Positions 38,410-47,990 of a stretch of DNA of 64,000 nt are shown here, in pieces. This stretch comes from Hymenobacter qilianensis. Lineage in GTDB: Bacteria; Bacteroidota; Bacteroidia; Cytophagales; Hymenobacteraceae. The DNA lies in assembly GCF_014489555.1 (NCBI RefSeq), contig NZ_CP060784.1, forward strand, positions 1,860,001 through 1,924,000, given 5' to 3'. A program made the position numbers and the translations under genes. The notes beneath the pieces are model-generated. The model searched no databases. It had not been told where the DNA came from and saw only the letters and a list, made by a program, of their open reading frames with translations. How positions within the stretch are numbered: the stretch's first letter is position 1; the number at the start of each line of letters is the position of its first letter.

Positions 38410-40095
38410 ATGTACTCCCATTACTTCTCTGCTGTGCGTTCTACCTTTCTGCTTTTTCTGGCGGCCCTGCTAAGCTGCTCCCTCGGGGCCTCGGCCCAAC
38501 TGCTGCAACCCAAGCCCGCCTTTACCCGCGCCGACTCCCTGCGCGGCGCGCTCACGCCGCTCCGCACCTGTTACGACATCAACTATTACCACCTCGATGT
38601 AAAGCTGGATGTAGCCAATAAATCTATCAGCGGCTCCAACCTCTTTCACTTCACGGCCACCCAGGATTTCACCCGTCTGCAGTTTGATCTGTTTGCCAAT
38701 CTGAAGGTGGAGAAAGTGGAATACCAAGGCAAGCCGGTCCCATACACGCGAGAGGCTAATGCCGTGTTCGTCACGTTTCCGGCGCCTATTCAGAAGGGTA
38801 GTCGGGCCGAGTTTCGGGTTTACTATTCCGGTCAGCCTACGGTGGCCAAAAATGCCCCCTGGGATGGCGGCTTCGTGTTCACGCAGGATGGCAAGGGCAA
38901 GCCGTGGGTGGCTACCGCCTGCCAGGGCGTGGGCGCCAGCATCTGGTGGCCCACTAAAGATCATCAGGCCGATGAGGTAGACAGCATGCTCATCAGCGTA
39001 ACGGTGCCCAAAGGCCTCAAGGACATCTCGAACGGCCGCTTGCGCAAAACCACTAAACTTAAAGGCGGCGCTACCCGCTTCGACTGGTTTGTGAACAACC
39101 CGATCAACAACTACGACGTGGCCCTCAACGTGGCCGACTATACCCACTTCGCGGACGAATACACCGGCGAAAAAGGCAAGCTGACGCTTGACTACTGGGT
39201 GCTGCCCGAAAACCTGGCTAAAGCCAAAACGCAGTTTGCGGCCAATGTGAAGCCCATGCTCAAGGCAATGGAAAACTGGTTTGGGCCTTATCCATTTTAT
39301 GAGGATGGTTTCAAGCTGATAGAAACACCTCACCTGGGCATGGAGCACCAGAGCGCCGTGGCCTACGGCAACAAGTACCAGAACGGCTACCTCGGCGCCG
39401 ACCGCTCGGCCACGGGCTGGGGCCTGAAGTGGGACTTTATCATCATACACGAAAGCGGCCACGAGTGGTTTGGCAACAACATCACCAGCAAGGACATAGC
39501 CGACATGTGGATTCACGAAAGCTTCACTACGTACTCCGAAGCCTTGTTTGTGGAAAGCCAGTTTGGCAAGCTAGCCGCCCAACAGTACATCCATGGGCAG
39601 CGCCGCAACATTCGTAACGACAAACCCATCATCGGACCTTACGAGGTAAACCGGGAAGGCTCATCGGATATGTATGATAAGGGCAGCAACCTGCTCAATA
39701 TGATACGCACGGCCTATGTCCCCGATGACGCAAAGTGGCGTGAGCTGCTCCGGGGCCTGTCCAGCACTTTCTACCACCAAACCGTCACTACCGACCAAAT
39801 CATTGCTTACTTCAATAAGCAAACCGGCCAGGACCTCACCCCTGTTTTCGACCAATACCTACGTCACTCAGCCCTGCCTACGCTGGAAGTTCGCTTCGTG
39901 GAAGGCAAATCTGAAGCCCGCTGGATAGCGAATGTGCCCGGCTTTGCCCTCCCGATTCGGGTGCGCCAAAAAGGCGGCGAGTATAGCACACTGCCTCTCA
40001 CTACTTCCTTTCAACCCTTGAGCTTGCCGGGTCTTACCAAAGACAATCTGGAGGTAGACACGGAGAACTACTACATCGGCGTGCTGGTGGAGTAA
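38410..40095 (+). CDS. M1 family aminopeptidase (zinc)
   Basis: 561 residues from the ATG at 38410 (MYSHYFSAVRSTFLLFLAAL, then signal cleavage after SLGASAQ). Zinc site HESGHEWFGNN followed 18 residues later by the third ligand in IHESFTTYSEALF. GMEHQSAVAYGN replaces the GAMEN substrate motif. The N-terminal domain (YHLDVKLDVANKSISGSNLF, LQFDLFANLKVEKVEYQGKP) is the M1 beta saddle. Compared with full-length M1 enzymes it lacks the large C-terminal helical domain, a common shorter form in Bacteroidota. Exported peptidase for peptide nutrition is inferred. Confidence 0.95.
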   Translation: MYSHYFSAVRSTFLLFLAALLSCSLGASAQLLQPKPAFTRADSLRGALTPLRTCYDINYYHLDVKLDVANKSISGSNLFHFTATQDFTRLQFDLFANLKVEKVEYQGKPVPYTREANAVFVTFPAPIQKGSRAEFRVYYSGQPTVAKNAPWDGGFVFTQDGKGKPWVATACQGVGASIWWPTKDHQADEVDSMLISVTVPKGLKDISNGRLRKTTKLKGGATRFDWFVNNPINNYDVALNVADYTHFADEYTGEKGKLTLDYWVLPENLAKAKTQFAANVKPMLKAMENWFGPYPFYEDGFKLIETPHLGMEHQSAVAYGNKYQNGYLGADRSATGWGLKWDFIIIHESGHEWFGNNITSKDIADMWIHESFTTYSEALFVESQFGKLAAQQYIHGQRRNIRNDKPIIGPYEVNREGSSDMYDKGSNLLNMIRTAYVPDDAKWRELLRGLSSTFYHQTVTTDQIIAYFNKQTGQDLTPVFDQYLRHSALPTLEVRFVEGKSEARWIANVPGFALPIRVRQKGGEYSTLPLTTSFQPLSLPGLTKDNLEVDTENYYIGVLVE

Positions 40096-40154
40096 GAGGT
40101 GAACTTGTGAAGTGGTGAAATTGTGAGTTTGACGTTCTGCTATTTTTTACGTCT

Positions 40155-40249
40155 GTCATGCAGAGCGGCCGCGAAGCATCTCGCTCGCTTCGTTGATTAG
40201 TATTGCAACGTCAGCGAGCGAGATGCTTCGCGGCCGCTCTGCATGACGT
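40155..40249. repeat. REP/MITE-like hairpin, GTCATGCAGAGC family
   Basis: Arms TGTCATGCAGAGCGGCCGCG...GAAGCATCTCGCTCGCT and its complement AGCGAGCGAGATGCTTC...CTCTGCATGAC (40213-40249) flank a short loop. Related arms recur at 58083/58558 and 62765-62875. Confidence 0.9.
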
Positions 40250-40348
40250 TCTACGTCATAAAACTCACCCCTTCACAATTTCACTTTTCACAAATTCGCC
40301 TTGCGTACCTTCGTGGCCGTTGATTTCCATTGAATTCACCTGCTGAAT

Positions 40349-41755
40349 ATGAACCAATACGACGTTACCGTTATCGGCTCGGGGCCGGGCGGTTATGTGG
40401 CGGCCATCCGCTGCGCCCAGCTCGGTCTCAAAACCGCTATCATTGAGAAATACCCTACGCTGGGCGGCACCTGCCTCAATGTGGGCTGCATTCCCAGCAA
40501 GGCCCTGCTCGACAGCACCGAGCACTACCACAATGCCCACACCACCTTCAAGGAGCATGGTATTGAGCTGAGTGATTTGCAGGTGAATATGAATCAGATG
40601 ATTGACCGTAAAAACGGTGTGGTGAAAGCCAACGTGGACGGCATTCAGTACCTGATGAAGAAAAACAAGATCGACGTGATTCAGGGCCTCGGCTCTTTCG
40701 TCGATAAGACCCATATCAAAATCACGCCTACCGGCGAAGGCGAAGAGCAGCAGATTGAGACCAAAAACGTCATCATCGCGACGGGCTCCAAGCCCACCGT
40801 GCTGCCCTTTATTCAGCAGGACAAGCAACGCATCATCACCAGCACCGAGGCCCTGAACATTCGGGAGGTGCCGAAGCACATGGTGGTAATCGGCGGCGGC
40901 GTTATCGGGCTGGAAATGGCTTCCGTGTACGCTCGCCTCGGCGCCAAGGTGTCGGTGGTGGAGTTCATGGACGCCATCATCCCCACCATGGACCGCGCCC
41001 TGGGCAAGGAGCTGAAGCGCGTGCTGGGCAAAATCGGCATCGAGTTCTTCTTCAGCCACAAAGTAACCGGCGCCACCCGCGAGGGCGACACCGTGACCGT
41101 GACCGCCACCAACCCCAAGGGCGAGGAAGTGAAGTTTGAGGGCGACTACTGCCTCGTAGCCGTGGGCCGTTCGGCCTACACCCAGGGCCTGAACCTGGAA
41201 GCGGCCGGCATTGAGCTGGAAGAGCGCGGCCGCATCAAGGTCGATGAGCACCTGCAAACCAACGTGGGGGGCATTTATGCCATCGGCGACGTGGTGCGGG
41301 GGGCAATGTTGGCTCACAAGGCCGAAGAAGAAGGCGTATTCGTGGCCGAAACCATTGCCGGCCAGAAGCCCCACGTCAACTACCTGCTCATCCCCGGCGT
41401 GGTGTACACCTGGCCCGAAGTGGCGGGAGTGGGCTACACCGAAGAGCAGCTCAAGGAAACCGGCCGCGCCTACAAAACCGGCTCCTTCCCCTTCCGCGCC
41501 TCTGGCCGCGCCCGCGCCTCCATGGACCTCGACGGCTTCGTGAAAGTGCTGGCCGACAAGGAAACCGACGAAATCCTGGGTGTGCACATGATCGGCCCGC
41601 GCATCGCCGACCTCATCGCCGAAGCCGTCACCGCCATGGAGTTCCGCGCCTCCGCCGAGGACGTAGCCCGCATGAGCCACGCCCACCCGACGTATGCGGA
41701 AGCTATGAAGGAAGCGTGCTTAGCCGCCACGGAGAATCGGGCGATTCATATGTAG
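40349..41755 (+). CDS. lpdA: Dihydrolipoyl dehydrogenase (E3)
   Basis: 468 residues. FAD flavoprotein reoxidising dihydrolipoyl groups of 2-oxoacid dehydrogenases and the glycine cleavage system. N-terminal FAD motif VIGSGPGGYVAAIRCAQLGL, redox disulfide GGTCLNVGCIPSKALL, NAD motif VVIGGGVIGLEMASVYARLG, GDVVRGAMLAHKAEEEG and C-terminal SHAHPTYAEAMKEA with the catalytic His-Glu. Third positions are very C-rich in its second half. Two G6 motif copies lie within its coding sequence (41265 and 41299), in different frames. Confidence 0.98.
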   Translation: MNQYDVTVIGSGPGGYVAAIRCAQLGLKTAIIEKYPTLGGTCLNVGCIPSKALLDSTEHYHNAHTTFKEHGIELSDLQVNMNQMIDRKNGVVKANVDGIQYLMKKNKIDVIQGLGSFVDKTHIKITPTGEGEEQQIETKNVIIATGSKPTVLPFIQQDKQRIITSTEALNIREVPKHMVVIGGGVIGLEMASVYARLGAKVSVVEFMDAIIPTMDRALGKELKRVLGKIGIEFFFSHKVTGATREGDTVTVTATNPKGEEVKFEGDYCLVAVGRSAYTQGLNLEAAGIELEERGRIKVDEHLQTNVGGIYAIGDVVRGAMLAHKAEEEGVFVAETIAGQKPHVNYLLIPGVVYTWPEVAGVGYTEEQLKETGRAYKTGSFPFRASGRARASMDLDGFVKVLADKETDEILGVHMIGPRIADLIAEAVTAMEFRASAEDVARMSHAHPTYAEAMKEACLAATENRAIHM

Positions 41756-41777
41756 TTCTGCTGTAAAATAGAAACGT

Positions 41778-41815
41778 AAAAGAGGCCGTAGCTCCTAGAG
41801 CTACGGCCTCTTTTA
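41778..41815. terminator. Bidirectional terminator between lpdA and the A+T-rich operon
   Basis: TAAAAGAGGCCGTAGCTC pairs with GAGCTACGGCCTCTTTTA. It marks one border of the island. Confidence 0.92.
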
Positions 41816-41827
41816 TTTGTGCGTAAT

Positions 41828-43519
41828 TTAAATTCCGAAAAGTTTATTATTCTGAGATAAGGAAAGAATTTTATAATCTTCAGGGTTCAAATCAGGAGGA
41901 AGTTTGTCCCTTAGCACTGGTACAATAAATTGTATATTTGATTTGCTAACAACATCTGCAATTAGCGTAAGTTGATTATCATGAATATTCTCAATTTGGT
42001 CATGTAGAATAAAGTGAACACAAGGTATATCGTTCTCATCACAGAACTGAATATAGGCTATGTCAAACGCAGCGATTTGTCCCTTTTTTTTGCCTGTCCC
42101 AAGCCCTCCTACAGAACCAATTTTAAGTTCATAAGCTCTCTCTGTTTTATTTTGACTTAAAATAAACTGTTCTCCGTAAAGCTTTTCCGATACTTTGGAG
42201 AAGAACTTATTAAATTCAATAATGCTTTTTTCTAAGTCTATTTCAAAAGAGGCGATGCCGTTATTTATGTTTATTAGGCTTTTCTCTATTTCTTCAAGTT
42301 TTTCTGTTGATTCATTCCACTGTCTAAGCTGTTCTTCATATCTGCCTTTCTGCTCATATTTTTTATTGAGTGATTGAATTATGTTTTCCAATTCCTCAAT
42401 CGCTCCAAGTTTGATGAGTTTTTGTGAAATAGATCTTTCACTATTAACGTTGACTTGTATAAGCTGATTAGTATTAACTATATCTTGTTCTAATTTGGGA
42501 ATTTCTGAACTTATAAATTTTACTTTTTCCTGTAACATTTTATTGTGAAACTCTAGCATCTCTTCAAAAGTAGCCTGCATCTTAGGAATGAATGCATTGG
42601 CTGCTTTATATAACTCCTCAAGTTGCTTTGTGTTAATATTTGCGTATTCTTTTTCAATCTCATCTTTTGCTTCAAGAATAATATCTCTTCTAAGGGCTAA
42701 TCTTGCTAACTCAGTTGATAGTTTATTTATTTCCGCCTTGATGATATTAAGTCTGTTTAGATCTTCTTGATAATCATCATTGACGCTGAAATTGTCTTTT
42801 AGTAAATTGAGTTCTTGTATATCTCTATTGATAACAGACAATGCCTGAATTATCTGTGAATGTGATGTTTCCTTTCTTAGTTTTTTTAGTATGGCTTCTT
42901 CAGTAGATTTTTGATACTGTAGCTTCTGTTTTTTGTTAGCGGTATTAGTATCAATTCCAAGCCAAAAAAGGTATAATGCTTCGTATTCTTCTGCTTTTGT
43001 AGTTATATGAAGTACTTTTATAGTATTATCTAATCTGCTTTTTTCGTAACGTATATTCTTAGCAATTATCTGACGAAAGGTAGGCTTGTCAGAACTGGAA
43101 TGAAATACAAGTGACTTGAGTTTCTCTAAAAAATCTTTGTCATTATAGCTTTCATTGTTGATTTCCTGTATTTTTTCAGAGCGTTTTAAGAAATTTCTTC
43201 TGATAATTATTTCAGCACTATCTTGTTTGGTTAAATCATCTTTAAGAATTAAAGTAATTATAATATTATTGTCTTTTAAGAAGTTTTCAACATCGACATT
43301 ACTCTTCTCTTTAAATTCTGAGTCGTTATAAATGTTCTTTCCGTCACCACCAAGACAAAAGTCAATTAACTTCAAAACAGTTGTTTTGCCGACATTATTT
43401 CCGGATTGCTGGAGCGCATCGGTAGGAGTTTCGTCAATAATAAGATTGAGTCCTTTGTGAAAAAGGACTTCCCTTACTACTTTGGCCTCATTCTCAATTT
43501 TGAGATTTTTTAAAAACAT
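41828..43519 (-). CDS. DUF2326 SMC-like ATPase of an ABC-three-component (ABC-3C) system
   Basis: 563 residues. The N-terminal head carries a Walker A in QQSGNNVGKTTVLKLIDFCL (about residues 38-57) and GLNLIIDE before it. A long coiled coil spans about residues 190-430 (KKQKLQYQKSTEEAILKKLR ... NKKYEQKGRYEEQLRQWNES). The C-terminal head has the DUF2326 pattern: SVGGLGTGKKKGQIAAFDIA, then HFILHDQIENIHDNQLTLIA (Walker-B-like) and IQFIVPVLRDKLP. No hydrolytic effector domain is fused to it. Its start overlaps the previous gene by 10 bp. The gene is strongly A+T-rich and codes with A/T third positions, unlike all its neighbours, which indicates transfer. Conflict role is family knowledge, not shown here. 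Confidence 0.82.
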   Translation of the reverse strand: MFLKNLKIENEAKVVREVLFHKGLNLIIDETPTDALQQSGNNVGKTTVLKLIDFCLGGDGKNIYNDSEFKEKSNVDVENFLKDNNIIITLILKDDLTKQDSAEIIIRRNFLKRSEKIQEINNESYNDKDFLEKLKSLVFHSSSDKPTFRQIIAKNIRYEKSRLDNTIKVLHITTKAEEYEALYLFWLGIDTNTANKKQKLQYQKSTEEAILKKLRKETSHSQIIQALSVINRDIQELNLLKDNFSVNDDYQEDLNRLNIIKAEINKLSTELARLALRRDIILEAKDEIEKEYANINTKQLEELYKAANAFIPKMQATFEEMLEFHNKMLQEKVKFISSEIPKLEQDIVNTNQLIQVNVNSERSISQKLIKLGAIEELENIIQSLNKKYEQKGRYEEQLRQWNESTEKLEEIEKSLININNGIASFEIDLEKSIIEFNKFFSKVSEKLYGEQFILSQNKTERAYELKIGSVGGLGTGKKKGQIAAFDIAYIQFCDENDIPCVHFILHDQIENIHDNQLTLIADVVSKSNIQFIVPVLRDKLPPDLNPEDYKILSLSQNNKLFGI

Positions 43520-43740
43520 TTCTTTATCAAGCCAAACTTGTCCAGTTTAATTAACCCTAATATAAATAACCAATCTAAGGTAAGTACGAACGATTGCAAT
43601 GATATTTCGCTTTCTTCTCTCGATTTTGTAAATAAATCAAGAAAGTCTATCTCCCCTTCTTTCACTTCTTCTAATTTGTTGCACACTATAGCTCCGTAAA
43701 AATAAATGCTATTCTTGGGATTTGTGTCTTTAGGTAGAAG
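43510..43740 (-). CDS. ABC-3C middle component 6-like protein
   Basis: 76 residues from the ATG at 43740 (MLLPKDTNPKNSIYFYGAIV); an ATG at 43761 overlaps the upstream stop. It fits the middle-component-6 pattern: MLLP start, LPKDTNPKNSIYFYGA, a short helical linker (LEEVKEGEIDFLDLFTKSRE), then a winged-helix-like end SLQSFVLTLDWLFILGLIKL and GLIKKC. In ABC-3C systems this small protein always sits directly before the DUF2326-type ATPase, as here. Confidence 0.75.
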   Translation of the reverse strand, partial: LLPKDTNPKNSIYFYGAIVCNKLEEVKEGEIDFLDLFTKSREESEISLQSFVLTLDWLFILGLIKLDKFGLIKKCF

Positions 43741-43744
43741 CATC

Positions 43745-44299
43745 TTAATTAGGTTCTTCAAGTATTTTGCATCTCATAAAGGCATCAATCATGATTACCA
43801 GTAATGAAACATTTATTATTTCGTAAGGTTCAGTAATATTTGAGCTTTTGTTGATTTCATTCAATAATCTTTTCTCAACTTCTGAAAATATACTATCAGC
43901 ATGCGTTTGTATTATTGATAACTCATCTTGCCCAGGATTTGCACTAATAATATCTCCTTTTACTTTTAAATAATGCTGCCTGATATTAGCTAACGTGAAA
44001 TATGTCATATTAGTATTCTGCTGATCATGTTCTTTATATATTGCAGATAACTTGCCAACAAAAAGTCCGTATTCGTCTATTATAGGTTTGTATTTTTTTA
44101 CATTATTATAAGCAATCTTCTTTTCTATAGTAAAAGGTTCGTTTTCCTGTTTAGTAGGGTTATTGTCTGCAAGTCTTTTTCCAAGAATGTTGATCAATTT
44201 TGAAAGGTTGCTAGTAATATTCCTGCTCTCCTTTAAGATATTGATGTCTCCTAGTGCTGCAAAATTATCCCCAAGCCCTGAGCTAGTTTGATCTATCAT
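43745..44299 (-). CDS. ABC-3C system C-terminal-domain-type protein
   Basis: 184 residues. It begins with the short motif DQTSSGLGDNFAALGDINI, the kind of Gly/Asn/Asp tag that precedes the domain shared in these systems. A helical domain follows: RNITSNLSKLINILGKRLAD, IAYNNVKKYKPIIDEYGLFV, YKEHDQQNTNMTYFTLANIR, SIIQTHADSIFSEVEKRLLN. No nuclease, TIR or protease motif is visible, so the effector part could be the separate membrane protein next to it. It overlaps the upstream gene by 4 bp (ATGA) and the downstream one slightly, so the operon is tightly coupled. A+T-rich. Confidence 0.65.
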   Translation of the reverse strand: MIDQTSSGLGDNFAALGDINILKESRNITSNLSKLINILGKRLADNNPTKQENEPFTIEKKIAYNNVKKYKPIIDEYGLFVGKLSAIYKEHDQQNTNMTYFTLANIRQHYLKVKGDIISANPGQDELSIIQTHADSIFSEVEKRLLNEINKSSNITEPYEIINVSLLVIMIDAFMRCKILEEPN

Positions 44300-44508
44300 T
44301 TTCCAACGTTGATATCTCTTCCTGAAGCATAGTTGCTTCCAGACCCAGAACTAGTCTGTTGATTCGCCCTAGCGTTTGCTCCAACAGTTTGAGTGGACGA
44401 GTTAATCTCCTTCTTTAAATCATTGTTTTTCAGTAGTTGTAAAATATTCACGACTAAAGATGCTGCGGCAATAGCCCAGCCAGAGAATTTGATAAATTCT
44501 TCGCTCAT
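44296..44508 (-). CDS. Small membrane protein, first gene of the ABC-3C-like operon
   Basis: 70 residues. One transmembrane helix (FSGWAIAAASLVVNILQLL, residues 8-26), a short charged linker (KNNDLKKEIN), then a flexible tail that ends QQTSSGSGSNYASGRDINVG and K. The tail repeats the motif at the start of the next protein (QTSSGLGDNFAALGDIN). I infer that the two proteins meet through this tag and that the first one anchors the complex to the membrane or is its pore-type effector. Not recognised as a named family. Confidence 0.65.
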   Translation of the reverse strand: MSEEFIKFSGWAIAAASLVVNILQLLKNNDLKKEINSSTQTVGANARANQQTSSGSGSNYASGRDINVGK

Positions 44509-44660
44509 TGTGATTGTATAAATGTTAAGGTCTTGTCCAAAGGTATCAAAAGTGAGCGTGTATTTGCTAAATTCATTAGCTGCTTAACTAAATTAAATGC
44601 TACGTAAGCTTCGTTAGCTGCAATTCAGGATGTTGTCCAGCAGCAATAACAGGTAAACAC

Positions 44661-46330
44661 CTATGTCTTCTGCACCAGCTTAAACCCATCCTTCGTCACA
44701 AGATACTGCTGACCCTGAATGGTGATGGTTTCGCCTTCCAGCAGCTTGCTTAGGTCCTCGATGTCGCCCTCGATGGTGTGTAGGGAGAAGCCGTGCTGGC
44801 GGGCCAGGGCGAGGTAGCGCGGGTTGACGTAGTCGCGCACGCCGCAGAGGATGATGCGCACGTGGGCCGTGGTGTTTTTGAGGAGCTTGGCGTCGCGGGG
44901 AAGGTGTAGTTGTCGGCAATCAGGATGAGGTCGGGAGAGTCGGAGCCGGTGAGCTGCTGGGCGTAGAGCAGGGCTTCGGCGTCGTTTTCGGGCGCGTCGC
45001 CGCCCCCGCCGGCCTTCATCGTTTCGATGAGCTTGTTTTTGATGGCCTCGTAGCTGTCGGTTTTTACGTGATAAAGGCCGCCGGTTTTGCCTACGCGCTT
45101 GTCCTTGTCGTTCTGGTCGTTGCCATCGTTGAAGAACACGAAGGTTTTCTTGTCTTCGAGGGCGCTGAGCTGTAGCCAGGCCAGCAGGTCGAAGGTGTAG
45201 GGAAACATGCTGCCGGTGGCGTCCGTCACTACCACTTCCTTCGGCCACTCGGGGTGGCGCTGCATCACGCGGGCTACTACGTTGGCATCGGCGGGCAGGG
45301 GCAGCTCTACGGCGGCGGTATCAGCGGTGGCCAGCAGTTCGCCGGCTTTGGTAATGCGGGCCTCGCAGTAGTCGTTTTTGTGCTGCTTGTTCTTCTTTTT
45401 CAGGAAGACGCGGTAGAGCCGGGCCGCCGAATCGGGGAGGGCGAAATGAGTAAAGCCCATATCCGCCTCGCCCAGCAGCTGCAAGGGTCCGATGGGAAGC
45501 CGCACCGCGCCTTTGGCCACAAAGGGAAACGTTTTGCCATTGATGGGAAAACCGGAGTGGAAGCCCACGCTCTTGCGGATGGCCGCTTCCAGCTCGGCCG
45601 TGCACAGAGGCTTGGCGGTGGGCAGCACCTTCACCGCCTGCACGGAGCCGTCGGCGTTTACTTTCAGCTCAAACTTTACAATCTGGGCGTCGCGCTGGGG
45701 GCACTTGTAGCTCTGGCGCAGGCTGCGGGCCATCTGACGGTAGGTGAAGCGGCTGGGGGGCAAATTGCAGGCTACGGCTTTGCCCTGGCTCTTTTTGGCG
45801 GCTTTCGGCCGACTCTTTTCTAGAAGGCGCAGCTTGTGGGTGAGGCTGTCGAGGTCGGCGCGGCTGGTGGCGGCGGTGGCGTGGCGGGTTACGTACACCA
45901 CAAAGCCGTGAAAAAACGGCTGGCACTCGGTGGGGCTGTTGCAGCCGGTTTGCTCCACCAGCGTCCACGTCACCGACTCATCTTGCACCAAGCCCGGCAC
46001 GCCAGCAGCCAGGTTGCGGAGGCGGCTGAGGTTGAGCTGGCGCTGGTTGAACGTGGGGTTCAGGCGAAAGGCCGTGTACACCAGATCAACCCGCACGATG
46101 TGACGCTCCTTCAGGCGCAGGGCCTGCAAATCGGCCCCCGAAAAGGTGGAGGGCAGCTGCAGCGCCTCCAGGTCCGGCAGTGGCTGGTAGCGGGCGGTGC
46201 GGTAGGCGTTCAGTTGGTCGTAGAAGGTGTTTAGCTCTGTATCGAGCGGTGCGCTTTGGGCGGAGGCGGCGCGGGTAGTGAACAGAAGAATAATACCACA
46301 GAGAAAAGCTCGAAACGATATGCATGACAT
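44661..46330 (-). pseudogene. Secreted protein with TonB-like C-terminal repeat and VWA-like domain, one-base frameshift
   Basis: About 556 residues when repaired. Signal (SFRAFLCGIILLFTTRAASA), with a second possible ATG at 46351. A middle part has FELKVNADGSVQAVKVLPTA and AELEAAIRKSVGFHSGFPIN, like the TonB C-terminal energy-transduction fold. The later part is VWA-like: VVVTDATGSMFPYTFDLLAW (MIDAS-like DxTGS), TFVFFNDGNDQND, GGGGDAPENDAEALLYAQQL, PDLILIADNYTF, then IILCGVRDYVNPRYLALARQ. The break is in the G run 44897-44900; one more base gives TFPRDAKLLKNTTAHVRI and joins the two frames. Function unknown; calcium or ligand binding by the VWA part is possible. Confidence 0.72.
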
Positions 46331-46502
46331 AAAATAGAATAGAAAACACAAGAGAGTGCAAAATACGGGTTTGCTGGAAAGCAGCCGAGGTTATTTTGCC
46401 CCCCAGCCTCCATTGCTCAATATCCTCTGGGAGAAGGGGGCGCAGGAATGCCAGCAGCTTTTAGTAATTAGATACTCTAAATCTGACCTTAACTCATCCC
46501 TA

Positions 46503-47758
46503 GTGCTTCCTACCTATCGGCGCCTGCTGTGCGCGTTATTGCTGCTTCTGCCTGCCACACTCCGCGCCCAAGCTACCTTCACCCCAGCGCAGTACGAGCA
46601 GGATTTCGACTACTTCTGGACGACGGTAAAGCGCAATTACTGCTACTTCGACAAGAAGCAAACCGATTGGGAAAAAGTCCGGCAAGCGGCTGAGCCGCAG
46701 CTGAAAAGCGTCACAACCCGCGCCCAGTTTGTGCGCCTGCTGGAAAACGCCCTGAATGAGCTGTACGACAACCACGCCTCGCTCTCCACGAACCTGCCCG
46801 ACTCGCGCCGTCTGATACCGTCGGCTACCGATGTGTGGGGGGCATTTATAGAAGGCAAAGCTGTGCTGGTGGATATCCGCCGCGGATTGGGGGCCGAGCA
46901 AGTGGGGCTGCGACCCGGTATGGAAGTATTGGCCCTAAACGACATGCCTATAGAGCAAGCTATTCAGCCCTTTATTGGCCGCAGCTTAAAGACCGTAGAT
47001 GACGCAGCCCGTCAGGTAGCCCTCAACCTGGCGCTGGCCGGCGACCATCGCACCCCGCGCAAGCTAACAGTGCGGGTGGGGGGCAAAAAGCAAGACTTTT
47101 ACCCCGACAAAAACGGCCTCGCCCTGGAAAACATCCAGTACACCGGACTGCTGGAAAGCAAGCGCCTGGGCACCATTGGCTACGTCAAAATCAACAACAG
47201 CCTCGGCAACAACGCCCTGATTGCCGCCTTCGACAGCGCCCTGACGGCCCTAAACGACACGCAAGGTCTTATCCTAGATTTGCGGGAATGCCCCAGCGGG
47301 GCAACACCACCGTGGCCCGCGCTATTATGGGCCGCTTTATCACGCAGGAGCAGCCCTACCAGCGCCACGAGCTAACGGCCGAAGAAGTGGAGTTTGGCGT
47401 GGAGCGCACCTGGATAGAGCTGGTATCACCCCGACCTAATCCTTACACCCAGCCGCTTGTGGTGCTGGTAGGGCGCTGGACGGGCAGCATGCCCGAAGGC
47501 ATAACCATCGGGCTGGATGGCATGAAGCGCGCCACGGTAATGGGCACCGAAATGGCCCGCCTGAACGGCGCCATCTACTCTTTTCGGATACCAAACTCAG
47601 GGATTGGGTTTAATATTCCGGCCGAGCGACTGTATCGAATTGATGGGTTGCCTCGGGAAAACTACGTGCCACAGGTAATTGTACCGCCATCTGCGGGTGG
47701 CAGCGACAAAACGCTGGAAGTAGCATTGCTTCGTTTGCGCAGAAGCTCAAAGCATTAA
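46503..47758 (+). pseudogene. S41 family peptidase, one-base frameshift
   Basis: About 418 residues when repaired. I chose GTG 46503 (LPTYRRLLCALLLLLPATLR then AQA), a signal peptide; the ORF extends upstream without support. S41 landmarks: QDFDYFWTTVKRNYCYFDKK, LENALNELYDNHASLSTNLP, a PDZ-like segment (LGAEQVGLRPGMEVLALNDM), GTIGYVKINNSLG, GLILDLRECPSG, VVLVGRWTGSMPEGITIGLD (nucleophile Ser in TGS) and GLPRENYVPQ. The break is in the G run 47298-47301; one more G gives ECPSGGNTTVARAIMGRF. Periplasmic C-terminal processing peptidase relative. Confidence 0.82.
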
Positions 47759-47990
47759 ATCTGCTTTGCCGCTGGCATTAAGTGGCGGCCGCGGCGCTAG
47801 CAGTCGTGATCAAAAAGCCCCCCACAGGTTGTAGAAACCGCTGACGCAGCAAGCAAGACCCTTCGGGCAGCCCAGGCACCAGCCTAGCCCCGTGTGGCAG
47901 TGCAAAGAGTTAACTCTTGACATGACCTACGTCATGGATTCAGCCGCGTGCGTGGTCTTCCTTTGCGGAGCGGTAAAAAATGAATAGGCT

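Noticed and set aside
40265..41686. 473-codon open frame antisense to lpdA, with others like it at 20246, 7237, 2322, 18462 and 28777
   Set aside because: High G+C at third positions removes stops on the opposite strand; the plus-strand lpdA has full family motifs, while the antisense frames are His/Gly-rich without any.
41828..43519. DUF2326 ATPase as RecN or SbcC repair ATPase
   Set aside because: Lacks the RecN/SbcC hinge and nuclease partner, has the GTGKK...FAFD-like DUF2326 end, and is next to a middle-component-6 gene in a low-G+C island.
44296..44508. Membrane protein of the A+T-rich operon as a toxin of a toxin-antitoxin pair
   Set aside because: The partner genes do not look like an antitoxin; the shared tag and the DUF2326 ATPase fit an ABC-3C-type operon better.
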